Source of the DNA: CALOCN01 sp942491735
GTDB taxonomy: Bacteria; Eisenbacteria; RBG-16-71-46; JABDJR01
Reading direction: 5' to 3'
Length of the DNA: 64,000 bases
NCBI GenBank assembly: GCA_942491735.1
Contig: CALOCN010000001.1
Span: 1 to 64,000, forward strand
Positions 9,261-17,803 of this stretch are shown here, in pieces. The notes beneath the pieces were generated by a model. The model ran no database searches and was not told the origin of the DNA. It worked only from the letters and a program-made list of their open reading frames with translations. The number at the start of each line of letters is the position of its first letter. Positions within the stretch are counted from its first letter, which is position 1. A program made the translations under genes and the position numbers.

Positions 9261-10583
9261 ATGCAACCCAAGTCCCCGAAGCGATTCCGTTCCTCCTTCC
9301 GGAAGAACCTCTCCACCGTCCTATTCTTCGGCTTCGTTTCCATCTTCTTCATGGGCGCCGAGCTGATCGACCGGGTCGCGGCCATCGTCAACGACGACAT
9401 TATTCTTCTCTCGGAGGTGGAAGAGAAGCTCTTCGTCCTTGCCGCCCAGGGCCAGCTCCAGGGGAGGGATTCGAGCGAGGTGGGCCAGGTTCGCCGCGAG
9501 ATCCTCGACACCCTCATCGAGGAAAAGCTGGTCGTTCAACGTGCGACCAGCCAGGGGATTACCGCCGATGAGAACGAAGTGACGCGGCGGGTCAACGAGG
9601 CGATGGCCACGGTGCGCTCCAACTTCAAGAGCGAAGCGGAATTCGAGCAGGCCCTGAGCTCGGAGGGCATCACCGAGACCATGCTCCGGGATCGCTACAA
9701 GCAGGACGTGGAACAGGAGTTCCTTGCCCAGCGGATCGTGGGACGGGAGATCCGGGGCAAGGTGGAGGTGACCACCGACGACGTGCAGAAGTTCTACGAC
9801 GAGAACAAGGACCAGATCCCGGCCAAGCCGGATGAGATCAAGCTCTCCCACCTCGTGCGGTTCCCCATCTCCAATGAGCAGGAGCAGGCGGCGCAGGACA
9901 AGGTGGAGCAGGCCCGGGCGCGGATCGTCGGGGGCGAGGCCTTCGAGGACATCGCGCGGGAGGTGTCCGAGGACCCCACCGCCAACCGGGGCGGGATGCT
10001 GGGCTGGTTCGACCGGGGCGATCTGGATCCGGATTTCCAGGCTGCGGTGGACTCGTTGGACTTCGGGCAGATCTCCGCTCCGGTTCGCACCCGGTTCGGG
10101 TATCACCTGATCGAGGTCCTGGAGCGGGACGGCAGCCGATTCTCGGTGCGTCACATCCTGGTGTTGATCGAGCCCACCGGTCCGGATCTGGAGCGGGCGC
10201 ACAAGGACGCCGAGGCCGCGCTGGCGCGTCTGCGGGCCGGTGAAGTGTGGGAGTCGGTGGTGCTGGCCACCAGCGACGACGACTTGACCCGGGACAACGG
10301 GGGGGAGCTGGGTTGGACCAGCACCGAGACCTTGCTTCCCAACGTGATCGCCGCGCTGGACTCCCTCACCGTGGGCGACTTCAGCGACGTGGTCCAGACC
10401 GAGCGGGGATACCACGTTTTTCGGTTGGAGGAGCGTCGCACCGGGGGGCCGTTCAGCTTCGATGAGATCCGCGATCGCCTGCGGGGGCTGCTCGAGCAGC
10501 AGGAGCTCCAGGTGGTCTACGATGAGTGGATGACGGCCCTTCGGGACTCCGCCTATATCGAGATCAAGGCCTGGACACGCTGA
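9261..10583 (+). CDS. surA: SurA-like periplasmic peptidyl-prolyl isomerase with two parvulin domains
   Basis: The 440-residue protein has a signal/anchor segment (about residues 18-34) and the SurA N-terminal core (LIDRVAAIVNDDIILLSEVEEKL is the family signature region). It has two rotamase domains, at about 192-290 (SHLVRFPI, GMLGWFDRGDL, GYHLIEVLERD) and 293-395 (RHILVLIEPT, GELGWTS, GYHVFRLEE). SurA chaperones unfolded outer-membrane proteins across the periplasm, which agrees with the barrel encoded at 46467. It heads a short operon, with the S4-domain gene 6 bp downstream. The hydrophobic segment may stay as a membrane anchor. Confidence 0.92.
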   Translation: MQPKSPKRFRSSFRKNLSTVLFFGFVSIFFMGAELIDRVAAIVNDDIILLSEVEEKLFVLAAQGQLQGRDSSEVGQVRREILDTLIEEKLVVQRATSQGITADENEVTRRVNEAMATVRSNFKSEAEFEQALSSEGITETMLRDRYKQDVEQEFLAQRIVGREIRGKVEVTTDDVQKFYDENKDQIPAKPDEIKLSHLVRFPISNEQEQAAQDKVEQARARIVGGEAFEDIAREVSEDPTANRGGMLGWFDRGDLDPDFQAAVDSLDFGQISAPVRTRFGYHLIEVLERDGSRFSVRHILVLIEPTGPDLERAHKDAEAALARLRAGEVWESVVLATSDDDLTRDNGGELGWTSTETLLPNVIAALDSLTVGDFSDVVQTERGYHVFRLEERRTGGPFSFDEIRDRLRGLLEQQELQVVYDEWMTALRDSAYIEIKAWTR

Positions 10584-10589
10584 GCGCGC

Positions 10590-10856
10590 ATGCGGATTGA
10601 CGTGTACCTCTCCCGGGTCTGCGTGCTCCGGAGCAGAAGCCTGGCCAAGGAAGCATGCGATCGGGGGAAGGTGACGCTCAACGGGGACCCGGCCAAGGGC
10701 TCCCGGCCGGTGAACCCGGGCGACCGGATCGGCCTGGATCTGGTTTTGCGTCAGCTGGAGCTGGAAGTGGTCGATATTCCCCAGAGGGCGGTCTCGAAGA
10801 AGGCCGCCAAGGAGTTCTATCTGGTGTTGCGCGACGAACGGCTGGAGATCGACTAG
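10590..10856 (+). CDS. S4-domain RNA-binding protein (RqcP/Hsp15-like)
   Basis: The 88-residue protein is essentially one S4 domain: MRIDVYLSRVCVLRSRSLAK, then GKVTLNGDPAKGSRPVNPGDRI. This is the architecture of Hsp15 and RqcP, which bind obstructed 50S subunits during ribosome rescue. The length fits RqcP (about 86 residues) better than Hsp15 (about 130). The link to a ribosome quality-control role is from family knowledge only. The stop codon overlaps the GTG start of the next gene by one base (TAGTG), so the two are probably translated together. Confidence 0.82.
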   Translation: MRIDVYLSRVCVLRSRSLAKEACDRGKVTLNGDPAKGSRPVNPGDRIGLDLVLRQLELEVVDIPQRAVSKKAAKEFYLVLRDERLEID

Positions 10857-11455
10857 TGCCCCTGCGCAGGTTGCCCGGCATGCTCATGGTCCTCGCCCTG
10901 GTGGGTTGTTCCACCGAGACCCCGACCGGTCCCGCGGTCGCGGAGCTTGTTCCGCTGGCCATCGGGACCGAGTGGACCTACGAGGTGTCGGTGATCCGGG
11001 AAGGAAGCCCCGCGGCCCCGCGGGTCGCCGCTCCGGAGATCGTGACCCTCAGCCTGCTCGCGCGGACCTACGTGGACCGCACCCCGTTCACCGTCACCAA
11101 CGACGACCGGCTCTGGTTGCGTTCGGTCGAGGGGATCGGGACCGCGGTGGTGGACGTCTCGGGAGGACGCCCCTTCGCCGAGTATCTCCTGCGATGGCCG
11201 CTGGATCGCGCCGCGGCGAGCTACCCCCACACCGTGGCCGGGGTGGAACACCGGGTGACGGTGCGCCCCGTGCGGGGGCGCGTGCCGGCCGGGGACTACG
11301 ATGGCGCGTTGGAGTACGTCTTTGCCCCGGTGCGCACCCCGGACCAGCCCTCCCGTTCCTTCGTGGTGGCCCCCGGCGTGGGGATCCTCGCGTCCGACCT
11401 TCACGACGGGGAGCGCCACCTGCGCTACACCCTGCGTTCCGTATCCCGCCCCTAA
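10856..11455 (+). CDS. Putative lipoprotein of unknown function
   Basis: The 199-residue product begins VPLRRLPGMLMVLALVGCS, a short signal peptide with a lipobox (ALVGC), so it is likely lipidated and anchored in a membrane. The mature part is beta-rich (EWTYEVSVIREG, EYVFAPVRTPD) with no recognised domain. The GTG at 10856 was chosen because it overlaps the preceding TAG and puts the lipobox 18 residues in. The TAA stop at 11453-11455 overlaps the TAG of the convergent amidohydrolase gene, leaving no intergenic DNA. Confidence 0.7.
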   Translation: MPLRRLPGMLMVLALVGCSTETPTGPAVAELVPLAIGTEWTYEVSVIREGSPAAPRVAAPEIVTLSLLARTYVDRTPFTVTNDDRLWLRSVEGIGTAVVDVSGGRPFAEYLLRWPLDRAAASYPHTVAGVEHRVTVRPVRGRVPAGDYDGALEYVFAPVRTPDQPSRSFVVAPGVGILASDLHDGERHLRYTLRSVSRP

Positions 11456-12147
11456 CCCTTCAGCGCCTGCTCCAGGGTCCGGGCCAGGATGGGAACCAGG
11501 CGTCGCCGGTCCGCCGCGTTCACCGAGAGGGCCTGATTCACCTCCAGCTCCAGCCCCAGATAGGACCGCGCCGGGAACGTGGATCGGAGCCGGGTAGTGA
11601 GCCCATCGGCGTTTCCCCGGTACGGATAGTTTCGCCGGGTGCGCAGTCCCGCCTCGCGCAGGGCCCGGGTCCAACGCGAGCACAACGCGCGCTCCGCGCG
11701 ACGGGCAGGGTCATAGAGCAGGCCGAGGTCCGCGTTGCGGGTCTCGCCGTTGAGGACCGGGGTGAAGCTGTGAACACCCACGTGCACCACCGTCCCATCC
11801 CCGGCAAGCGTCGCGATCGCCGACCGCACCGCCAGTCGATGCGGGCGGTGAAAGCGGGCGAGCAGTGCTTCCCGCTCTTCACGTCCGACTCCATCCAGGA
11901 ACTCCGAGATCACCCCGGGGTGGGTCTCGGACCGGTTCAGATCCACCAGGAGCCGGGTCACCGAGGCGGCAACCAGCGGGGCGGAGAGTCGCCTGCTCAG
12001 GGCCTTGGCCATGGCAAGCGCCCCGAGGTCGTACCCGCGATGCGAGGCGAGCGCCCTCGATGCCCCCCGAAACCACCGGCGATAGGCGGCCGGCACCGAG
12101 TTCCCTCCGTGCTCGCAGGTGAGCAGCAGGCGCGGACGCCGGCTCAT
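11452..12147 (-). CDS. N-formylglutamate amidohydrolase family protein
   Basis: The 231-residue protein shows the family hallmarks: TCEHGGNSVPAAYR near the N-terminus, DLNRSETHPGV, and HVGVHSFTPVLNG with the metal-site histidines, then YPYRGNADGLTT. The family removes an acyl group from an N-acylated acidic amino acid (formylglutamate in histidine catabolism). No hut genes are nearby. Instead it is the last gene of a four-gene run with a C39-like peptidase and two amide-bond-forming ligases, and its ATG overlaps the ligase stop by 4 nt. A role in trimming or recycling an N-acyl or gamma-glutamyl product is inference. Confidence 0.85.
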   Translation of the reverse strand: MSRRPRLLLTCEHGGNSVPAAYRRWFRGASRALASHRGYDLGALAMAKALSRRLSAPLVAASVTRLLVDLNRSETHPGVISEFLDGVGREEREALLARFHRPHRLAVRSAIATLAGDGTVVHVGVHSFTPVLNGETRNADLGLLYDPARRAERALCSRWTRALREAGLRTRRNYPYRGNADGLTTRLRSTFPARSYLGLELEVNQALSVNAADRRRLVPILARTLEQALKG

Positions 12148-13391
12148 GGATGCGCGGCGGGATCGAACGAACGGGCCTCGACGAGACAATCGCTCAGGTC
12201 CCGGTAGACCCCTTCCAGCCGCTTGCGGTCCGGATCCTTTCCCAGCGCCAGAACCAGCCGCCGGGCCAGGGACCCTTCCTCCAGGATCACATCGAGCGGG
12301 GCTTCCCACTCCGCGAAATCCACCCCGTCCGCCTCGAGTTGTCTGCGGACATGACGCCAGAACTCTCCCGCGCTGACCGCTCCCTCGACTCCGAACAGCG
12401 CGAGCACTTCCTCGTCGTCGATCTTTGCCCGCTCCCCGTGGGCCAGGGTGCTGCGGAACAACGGGGCCAGTCGCTGGGCACTGGGTCGTCGCTGGTCGGC
12501 ATACGGGGACCAGCGCTCCTCGCACAGGGCCCGCACGGTTTCCACCACCAGTGCGGCCACGGCGAGGTCGGCGGCCGGGTATTCCTGGATATCCAGCACC
12601 CGGATCTCGATCGCCCCCCGGTCGAAACGGGCAATACAACCCCGGGCGTTGGCCCATTCGTAGCGGAGCACCCCCTCCGGATCGTGCGGGGCGAGGTCGT
12701 CGTAGATCTGTTGCAGGATCACCGACTCGTAGTCCTCCGGGGTGAACACCGCCTCCGGGATGACCAACCCGGAGATGGAAGGAACCCGGATCGCGTTGGT
12801 GCGATACACATCGAGACGGTTGTCGAGAAGCCCCGTGACCCGGGCGTCCATGACCGGGGACGATGCGGCGAGGGCGGGGAGGAACGACAGGACCAGGCGG
12901 GTGGCCGCGTGCAGCCGACCGAACTCCTCGGCCGTGCCGAAGGCAAGATTGATATGCGTGCTTTGCAGGTTGGCCCATCCGTGACCGGTGCACCCGAAGA
13001 TACGATCGAAGGCCCGATAGATGGGTCCGTCCTCGTGGGGCCAAAGCCGCATCTCCCGGTGGGGATCCATCCAGGGATGCATGGCCCCCGGCATGAGGCG
13101 CGCGCCGAGGGGTTCGAGCAAACCGTCGATCCGCTCGATGTCCTGCTGGAAGAGCGGCGCCTGCCCGGACAGGGTGGGCACCGGCCCGTGGGTCTTGAGT
13201 TCGATCACGTGCAGGGTGAGTTCGTTCGACCAGTCGATGGACTCTCCTTCCACCGAGTTCTCCAGCTTTCCCGTCGCCGCCTCGATGAGACGGTCCGCGA
13301 TGGGCCGCACGTCCAGCGACTCCCGGTCCACGATCATGTACTCGAGCTCGATGCCCAGTCCCTGCAGCAGACCCAATGGATATGGCTTCAT
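12144..13391 (-). CDS. GCS2-family carboxylate-amine ligase (glutamate-cysteine ligase-like)
   Basis: The 415-residue protein matches the YbdK/GCS2 family: GIELEYMIVDRESLDVRP at the N-terminus (the metal-binding GxExE motif), EFGTAEE-like NLAFGTAEEF, and RFDRGAIEIRVLDIQEYP near the middle. The family joins the gamma- or alpha-carboxylate of glutamate or another amino acid to an amine using ATP. True glutathione synthesis is one option, but the neighbours argue for a dedicated pathway. The start ATG at 13391 overlaps the stop of the ATP-grasp gene by 4 nt, and its own stop overlaps the amidohydrolase start in the same way. Confidence 0.88.
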   Translation of the reverse strand: MKPYPLGLLQGLGIELEYMIVDRESLDVRPIADRLIEAATGKLENSVEGESIDWSNELTLHVIELKTHGPVPTLSGQAPLFQQDIERIDGLLEPLGARLMPGAMHPWMDPHREMRLWPHEDGPIYRAFDRIFGCTGHGWANLQSTHINLAFGTAEEFGRLHAATRLVLSFLPALAASSPVMDARVTGLLDNRLDVYRTNAIRVPSISGLVIPEAVFTPEDYESVILQQIYDDLAPHDPEGVLRYEWANARGCIARFDRGAIEIRVLDIQEYPAADLAVAALVVETVRALCEERWSPYADQRRPSAQRLAPLFRSTLAHGERAKIDDEEVLALFGVEGAVSAGEFWRHVRRQLEADGVDFAEWEAPLDVILEEGSLARRLVLALGKDPDRKRLEGVYRDLSDCLVEARSFDPAAHP

Positions 13392-14848
13392 GATGAGCGC
13401 CCCCGCCGCTCCAGCCGTTCGAGGAACATGCGCATGATCGCCGCGTAGAGTTCCTCTCCCAGGACTTCGTCCTCGACCCCGGCGTCGAGGCTGGGGTTGT
13501 CGTTGACTTCCATGACGTAGAAGGCCCCGTCGGACTCCTTGATATCCACGCCGTAGAGACCGTTGCCGATCGCCGCGCAGCTGCGGACGGCGAGATCCAC
13601 CACCCCACGCGGTGCGTCGGCCACCGGGAGGGTCTCGGCCCTGCCGTAGAGCATCTTTCCCGCCTCGCCCACGGCCTGGATTCGCCAATCCCCCTTGGCC
13701 ATGTAGTAGCGGCACGCGTAGAGCGGTTGCCCGTCCAGCACTCCGATACGCCAGTCGAAGGTCGACGGAATGAACTCCTGCACCACGGCGAGATCCGACG
13801 CGGTGAACACCTCGTCGAGCAGGCGAATCAGTTCCTTGGGCGTCTCCGCCTTGGACACCCCTTTCGAGAAGGCGCTGTCCGGCTTCTTGACCACACAGGG
13901 CAGGCCCATCCGCTCTTCCAGTCCGGCCACCGTGTTGGCGTGCACGATCTCGGTGCGCGGACAGGGAATGCCGTTGCGTTGGAACATCTCGGCCAGGTAG
14001 ACCTTGTTCGTGCAGCGCAGGATCGACTCCGGGTCGTCGACCACCACGAGCCCCTCCGCCTCGGCGCGGCGGGAGAAGCGGAAGGTGTGGTGGTTGACGT
14101 AGGTCGTCTCGCGGATGAACAGGGCGTCGTACTCGGCCAGACGGCTGTAGTCGCTTCGGTCGATGAGGCAGGCGTCCATGCCCAGGTCACGGGCCGCCTT
14201 GACGAACCGCTTCAGGGCGCGCTCGTCCGAGGGGGGGTCGTCCTCTTCCGGGTTGGCGAGGATGGCCAGGTCATAACGCAGGTTGCGCCGCCCCGCACCG
14301 GCCGCGCGGGGCCGGCGGAAGTAGCGCCCGGCCTGCTCCTCGACAAACGATCGATGGGAGTCCGGGATGTCCGCCGCCCCGACCGGTCGCAGGGAGACCA
14401 GCCGCCACGTCTGTTCCCGTTTGAACTCCGCTCGCAGCATGGGGGAAGGGAAGAGATCGAACAGCGCCCCGGCCAGCCGGGCGTGCTGTTTGGCCATGTT
14501 GCGCCCGAAATAGATGCTCAGCACGAAGGTGTCCGAGCGCACCTTGCCCAGGGAACGCTGGATCACTTCCTCCAGGTCCTCGCCGGCCAGTCGCAGCAAC
14601 GGCCCCTGGCGGAGGTCCTGCAGGGTGGCCAGGCCGGGAAGGGGCGTGTGGCCGCGCGCCGCGGCGAGCAGGGACACGTAGTACCCCACCGTCTGGTAGC
14701 TGTAGCTGCGACACAGGTTGAACACCTTGGCCCGTCGCATCGCCGCGAACTCGGGGTTGATGAGGTAGTCGCGGGCGGCGACCACGCGGGCGCCGGCCAG
14801 TTCCAGCGTCCAGTTCTTCGGGTTCTCCAGAACGATGAGCACGTTCAC
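13388..14848 (-). CDS. RimK-like ATP-grasp ligase with N-terminal RLAN domain
   Basis: The 486-residue protein has an N-terminal domain of the RLAN type (about residues 1-165: MNVLIVLENPKNW, ARDYLINPEF, VFNLCRSYSYQTVGYYVSLLA). A RimK-type ATP-grasp domain follows: CVVKKPDSAFSKGVSK binds the nucleotide and YVMEVNDNPSLDAGVED holds the metal ligands. RimK relatives add amino acids to a carboxylate on a protein C-terminus or a small molecule. An acceptor cannot be read from the sequence. Both ends overlap neighbouring genes by 4 nt (peptidase upstream, GCS2 ligase downstream), so strong co-translation is expected. RLAN-RimK genes are known from comparative genomics to travel with peptidase and GCS2 genes. 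Confidence 0.9.
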   Translation of the reverse strand: MNVLIVLENPKNWTLELAGARVVAARDYLINPEFAAMRRAKVFNLCRSYSYQTVGYYVSLLAAARGHTPLPGLATLQDLRQGPLLRLAGEDLEEVIQRSLGKVRSDTFVLSIYFGRNMAKQHARLAGALFDLFPSPMLRAEFKREQTWRLVSLRPVGAADIPDSHRSFVEEQAGRYFRRPRAAGAGRRNLRYDLAILANPEEDDPPSDERALKRFVKAARDLGMDACLIDRSDYSRLAEYDALFIRETTYVNHHTFRFSRRAEAEGLVVVDDPESILRCTNKVYLAEMFQRNGIPCPRTEIVHANTVAGLEERMGLPCVVKKPDSAFSKGVSKAETPKELIRLLDEVFTASDLAVVQEFIPSTFDWRIGVLDGQPLYACRYYMAKGDWRIQAVGEAGKMLYGRAETLPVADAPRGVVDLAVRSCAAIGNGLYGVDIKESDGAFYVMEVNDNPSLDAGVEDEVLGEELYAAIMRMFLERLERRGRSS

Positions 14849-15552
14849 GGGTGGTTGGGTTCCTTGGGCTCAATGACGAGCAGGTTGGCGTCGTAGGTGA
14901 TGATGCCGAGCAGAATGGCTCCGAGCAGACGCTCCACCCCCACCTTGTAGTAGGGGTCCTTGAAGCGGGGATTGTCATGGAGCGGATCCGCGACGTGGAT
15001 GATGTCCGGCGGTTCGTAGCCGGTGAGGACCACGAAGTGACCGACCGGCCCCCCCCGCAGGTCGTCCTCCACGCTGTCGTCCCGCTCCCGCATGCTGTCG
15101 TAGAGATAGGTCGCACTGAGACCGGTCAGGATGGGCGTTCCCGAGGAGAGAATGTCCCGCACCATCGAGGTCCGGAGTTCCCGGTGAAGGATTTCGCCCC
15201 CTTCGCTGAGGAACGTCCGATAAGCCTCGCTGGCCACGTTCAGTTTGGGATCGGACTTGACCCGGCTCTGCTCCTCGAGCAGACGGACCAGGTCCACATC
15301 GTCCCGCTTGAACCAGGTCGGGTCGAACGCGGTCAGGTTGTAGGTGTAGATCCGTGCCCGGTAGCCCCGTCGCAGGGCGTGCAACCCCAGGAACACGGCC
15401 AGCGTGCCGCCCCCCACCAGAGGGGTGACCTCGTCGATGAGCTGCTGCAGGGGCAGCTCGTCGTTGTAGAAGCGATACAAGGCGTGAAGACAGGTGGGTC
15501 CACAGGTGGTGTCGGTGGGTTGGGCCAGGATGTCGAGAGACAGGCGTTTCAA
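14845..15552 (-). CDS. C39-like cysteine peptidase, first gene of the amidoligase operon
   Basis: The 235-residue protein begins LAQPTDTTCGPTCLHALYRFY, the C39/papain-like nucleophile motif with Cys at about residue 16. The catalytic histidine lies in GGPVGHFVVLTGYE and an aspartate follows in IIHVADPLHD. The family usually cuts double-glycine leader peptides or similar amide bonds. There is no signal peptide and no ABC transporter fusion, so it is probably cytoplasmic, unlike bacteriocin-exporting C39 proteins. It opens the four-gene run and overlaps the ATP-grasp gene by 4 nt. It could mature a ribosomal precursor or reverse the ligases' reaction. Confidence 0.85.
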   Translation of the reverse strand: MKRLSLDILAQPTDTTCGPTCLHALYRFYNDELPLQQLIDEVTPLVGGGTLAVFLGLHALRRGYRARIYTYNLTAFDPTWFKRDDVDLVRLLEEQSRVKSDPKLNVASEAYRTFLSEGGEILHRELRTSMVRDILSSGTPILTGLSATYLYDSMRERDDSVEDDLRGGPVGHFVVLTGYEPPDIIHVADPLHDNPRFKDPYYKVGVERLLGAILLGIITYDANLLVIEPKEPNHP

Positions 15553-15595
15553 TACGGATCTCCGGTGTCATGGGCGGGTCGGTTCCATGGCGTCA

Positions 15596-15850
15596 CTATA
15601 ACGCGGTCCACGAGCCCAACCCGGTTTCCTTGTCCGGGGTGAGATTGGCCGTGTAGCTGATTCCCCAGGGGCCCGCCCATGCGGTATTGGTCCCGGACGA
15701 GGCGACCATTGACGCGTTGTAGGAAGCCTTGCTCTTCGGGTTCGCCGCGAAGCTCGAGGTGTCGTTCAGTGCGAGCCCGATCAGGAAGAGGGCAACCAGG
15801 GTGGCGAGGAGAATCATGGCCAACCGGGGATGACGATGTCGTGTGTACAT
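15596..15850 (-). pseudogene. Truncated cytochrome c-like remnant
   Basis: An 84-residue frame starts MYTRHRHPRLAMILLATLV, giving a membrane segment of about 17 apolar residues. It continues to GISYTANLTPDKETGLGSW and stops two codons later. The last part matches the stretch in diheme cytochromes that precedes (S)WTxEQFxxxLRTGxH, but no CxxCH heme motif is present and the frame ends mid-domain. It therefore looks like the 5' piece of a cytochrome gene cut off by deletion or misassembly. It could instead be a genuine small membrane protein. Confidence 0.45.
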
Positions 15851-15929
15851 GACGTATGGACGGGGCAGACCCGAGGCCGGCCCGCCTTTCATCAGGGACG
15901 AGTTCGCGCCGCCCGTCCGGCTCTCGAAG

Positions 15930-15993
15930 GGAGGGGGGGAAGAAGGGGGGGGGGGGGGCGGGGGGAAGGGAACCGGGAAGGGGGCCCCCCCCC
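15930..15993. repeat. Guanine-rich low-complexity tract with a 14-base G run
   Basis: The tract is almost all G with a few A, contains an uninterrupted run of 14 G (15945-15958), and ends in a run of C from 15984. No gene covers it. A natural purine tract or G-quadruplex former is possible. Poly-G is also a known artefact of two-colour sequencing, and a second G run of 15 occurs at 32366. Confidence 0.8.
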
Positions 15994-16040
15994 TACAATT
16001 TATGGGGGCGGATGGAAGGTGCGCGGCCGAAGGGTGCGGA

Positions 16041-17570
16041 TCAGAGCGGCTCGACCAGCTTCTCCAGTTCCACCCCGGACGCCCGGGCCACTTCCGCGTG
16101 CAGGGAGTTCCCGTGGGAGTCCATGGTGACCATGGCCGGGAAATCGGTCACTTCCAGCTCCCACATGGCCTCGGGGGTGCCCAACTCCAGAAGCGACACC
16201 CCGGTCACCCGGTCGATACAGCGGGCGTAGAACTGGGCCGCTCCGCCGATCGCGTTGAGGTACACGGCGCCATGCTCCTGCAGCCCGGCCAGGGTGCGTG
16301 GACCCATGCCCCCCTTGCCCATGACGGCGCGGATGCCGAACTTGCCGATGATGTCGGCCTGGTACGGCTCTTCCCGGATGCTGGTGGTGGGGCCGGCCGC
16401 GGTGATGCGCCAGGAGTCCCCGTCTTTGGCCACCACCGGGCCACAGTGGTACAACACGGTTCCCGCAAGATCGGTGGGCGCGTCGTGACTCATGAGGTGG
16501 TGGTGCACCGCGTCCCGTCCCGTGACCATACGTCCGCTGATCAGCACCAGGTCCCCTACCTTGAGCTTGCGGATCTGCTCCTCGGTGATGGGGGCGCGCA
16601 GGCGCACCTCGCTCCCGGTCAAGGGCAACCCACCGGCTTCCCCGGTCATGGCCCCGGCGGGCTCATCGCGGTACAACCACCGCTTGATGGCGCCGGTCGC
16701 GGCGTCCAGCACCACGCCCAGTCTGCGGTAGGCCCAACAGTCGTAAGCCACTGAAACAAAAAACGATGCGGGCAAGCGGTTGATGTGACCGATCTTGCAG
16801 CCCAGTAACGTAACGTCACCACCAAAGCCCATGGTGCCGATTCCCAGCGTGTTGGCCGAGTCCAGGATCTGGGCCTCCAGGGCGGCCAACTCCGGAACCG
16901 GATTCACATCGTCCAGGGTTCTGAAGAGCTGCTGCTTGGCCACCTCGTAGCCGCGGGTCCGGTCTCCGCCAATGCACACGCCAATGGCCCCTGCGCTGCA
17001 CCCCTGCCCCTGGGCCTGCCACACCGCGTGGAGGATGCACTTGCGCACGCCGTCCAGGGTTCGGTCCGCCCGGCCCAGGTGTTCCAGGGTCGCGGGCAAG
17101 GCGTACTGGATGTTCTTGTTCTCGCAACCGCCCCCCTTGAGCAGCAGCCGCACCTCGATCTCCTCGTCGTTTTCCCACTGCTCGAAGTGCACCGTCGGCG
17201 TGCCCGGTCCCAGGTTGTTGCCGCTGTTCTTTCCGGTCAGGGAGTCGACCGAGTTGGCCCGGAGCTTCCCGGCCCCGGTTGCCGCGGCCACCGCCGCTTC
17301 CACCGCCTCCCGGAACCGGATCTGGTTGAGGCCCACCGGGGTCTTGATCTCGAAGGTGGGCCAGCCGGTGTCCTGGCAGATGGGGCTGGTGCCGTCGCAG
17401 GCGAGGTCGATATTGCGGGCGATGATCCCCAGGGCCTGGGCGCTGCGCGACCCCGGCTCTTCCCGTCGCATGGCGGCCTCCATCACCCGTCGGACATCCG
17501 GGGGGAGGTTGGTCGAGGTCTGGGTGACGAGGTCGAGGAGACTGTCCTGGAGCTGGGCAAGGGTGTTCAT
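16041..17570 (-). CDS. fumA: Class I (iron-sulfur) fumarate hydratase, fused alpha-beta form
   Basis: The 509-residue protein carries both class I fumarase halves in one chain. Cluster-ligating cysteines are visible in SPICQDTGWP, GGGCENKN and GCSAGAIGVCIGGDR. The beta half contains SGRMVTGRDAVHH, the family signature. It interconverts fumarate and malate in the TCA cycle using an oxygen-sensitive 4Fe-4S cluster. The ATG at 17570 is preferred because homologues begin shortly before the conserved LPPDVRRVMEAA; an upstream extension to 17645 is possible but has no ribosome binding site. The gene is single, divergent from ftsE. Confidence 0.94.
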   Translation of the reverse strand: MNTLAQLQDSLLDLVTQTSTNLPPDVRRVMEAAMRREEPGSRSAQALGIIARNIDLACDGTSPICQDTGWPTFEIKTPVGLNQIRFREAVEAAVAAATGAGKLRANSVDSLTGKNSGNNLGPGTPTVHFEQWENDEEIEVRLLLKGGGCENKNIQYALPATLEHLGRADRTLDGVRKCILHAVWQAQGQGCSAGAIGVCIGGDRTRGYEVAKQQLFRTLDDVNPVPELAALEAQILDSANTLGIGTMGFGGDVTLLGCKIGHINRLPASFFVSVAYDCWAYRRLGVVLDAATGAIKRWLYRDEPAGAMTGEAGGLPLTGSEVRLRAPITEEQIRKLKVGDLVLISGRMVTGRDAVHHHLMSHDAPTDLAGTVLYHCGPVVAKDGDSWRITAAGPTTSIREEPYQADIIGKFGIRAVMGKGGMGPRTLAGLQEHGAVYLNAIGGAAQFYARCIDRVTGVSLLELGTPEAMWELEVTDFPAMVTMDSHGNSLHAEVARASGVELEKLVEPL

Positions 17571-17803
17571 CAGAAGACGGTAGCATGCGTTCCGGAGCCG
17601 TGATAAGGTGCGCGAACCAGCCCTAAACAGCCGAGCGGTATACACTTTCCGCTAATGGCAACTGCGCATTAGGTCGAGAACCTGGAGGGGGGGATCGATC
17701 CGCGTCCGGTGCAGCGCTTGTGCGCGCCGGAGGGCGTCGTCCTACCCCCTGGGGCGGCCTGTGCTCATTGGAGTCTGTCTCCAAGAGGGCTGGAAAGACA
17801 CTC

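Larger units (their letters stand above)
15553..16040. other. Poorly coding region with truncated cytochrome and poly-G tract
   Basis: Between the peptidase start and the fumarase stop lie only a truncated cytochrome-like frame (15596-15850, minus strand) and a strongly G-biased tract (15930-15993) described separately. The 5' leader of the amidoligase operon must lie in 15553-15595 or within the remnant. I see no clear promoter. Confidence 0.5.
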
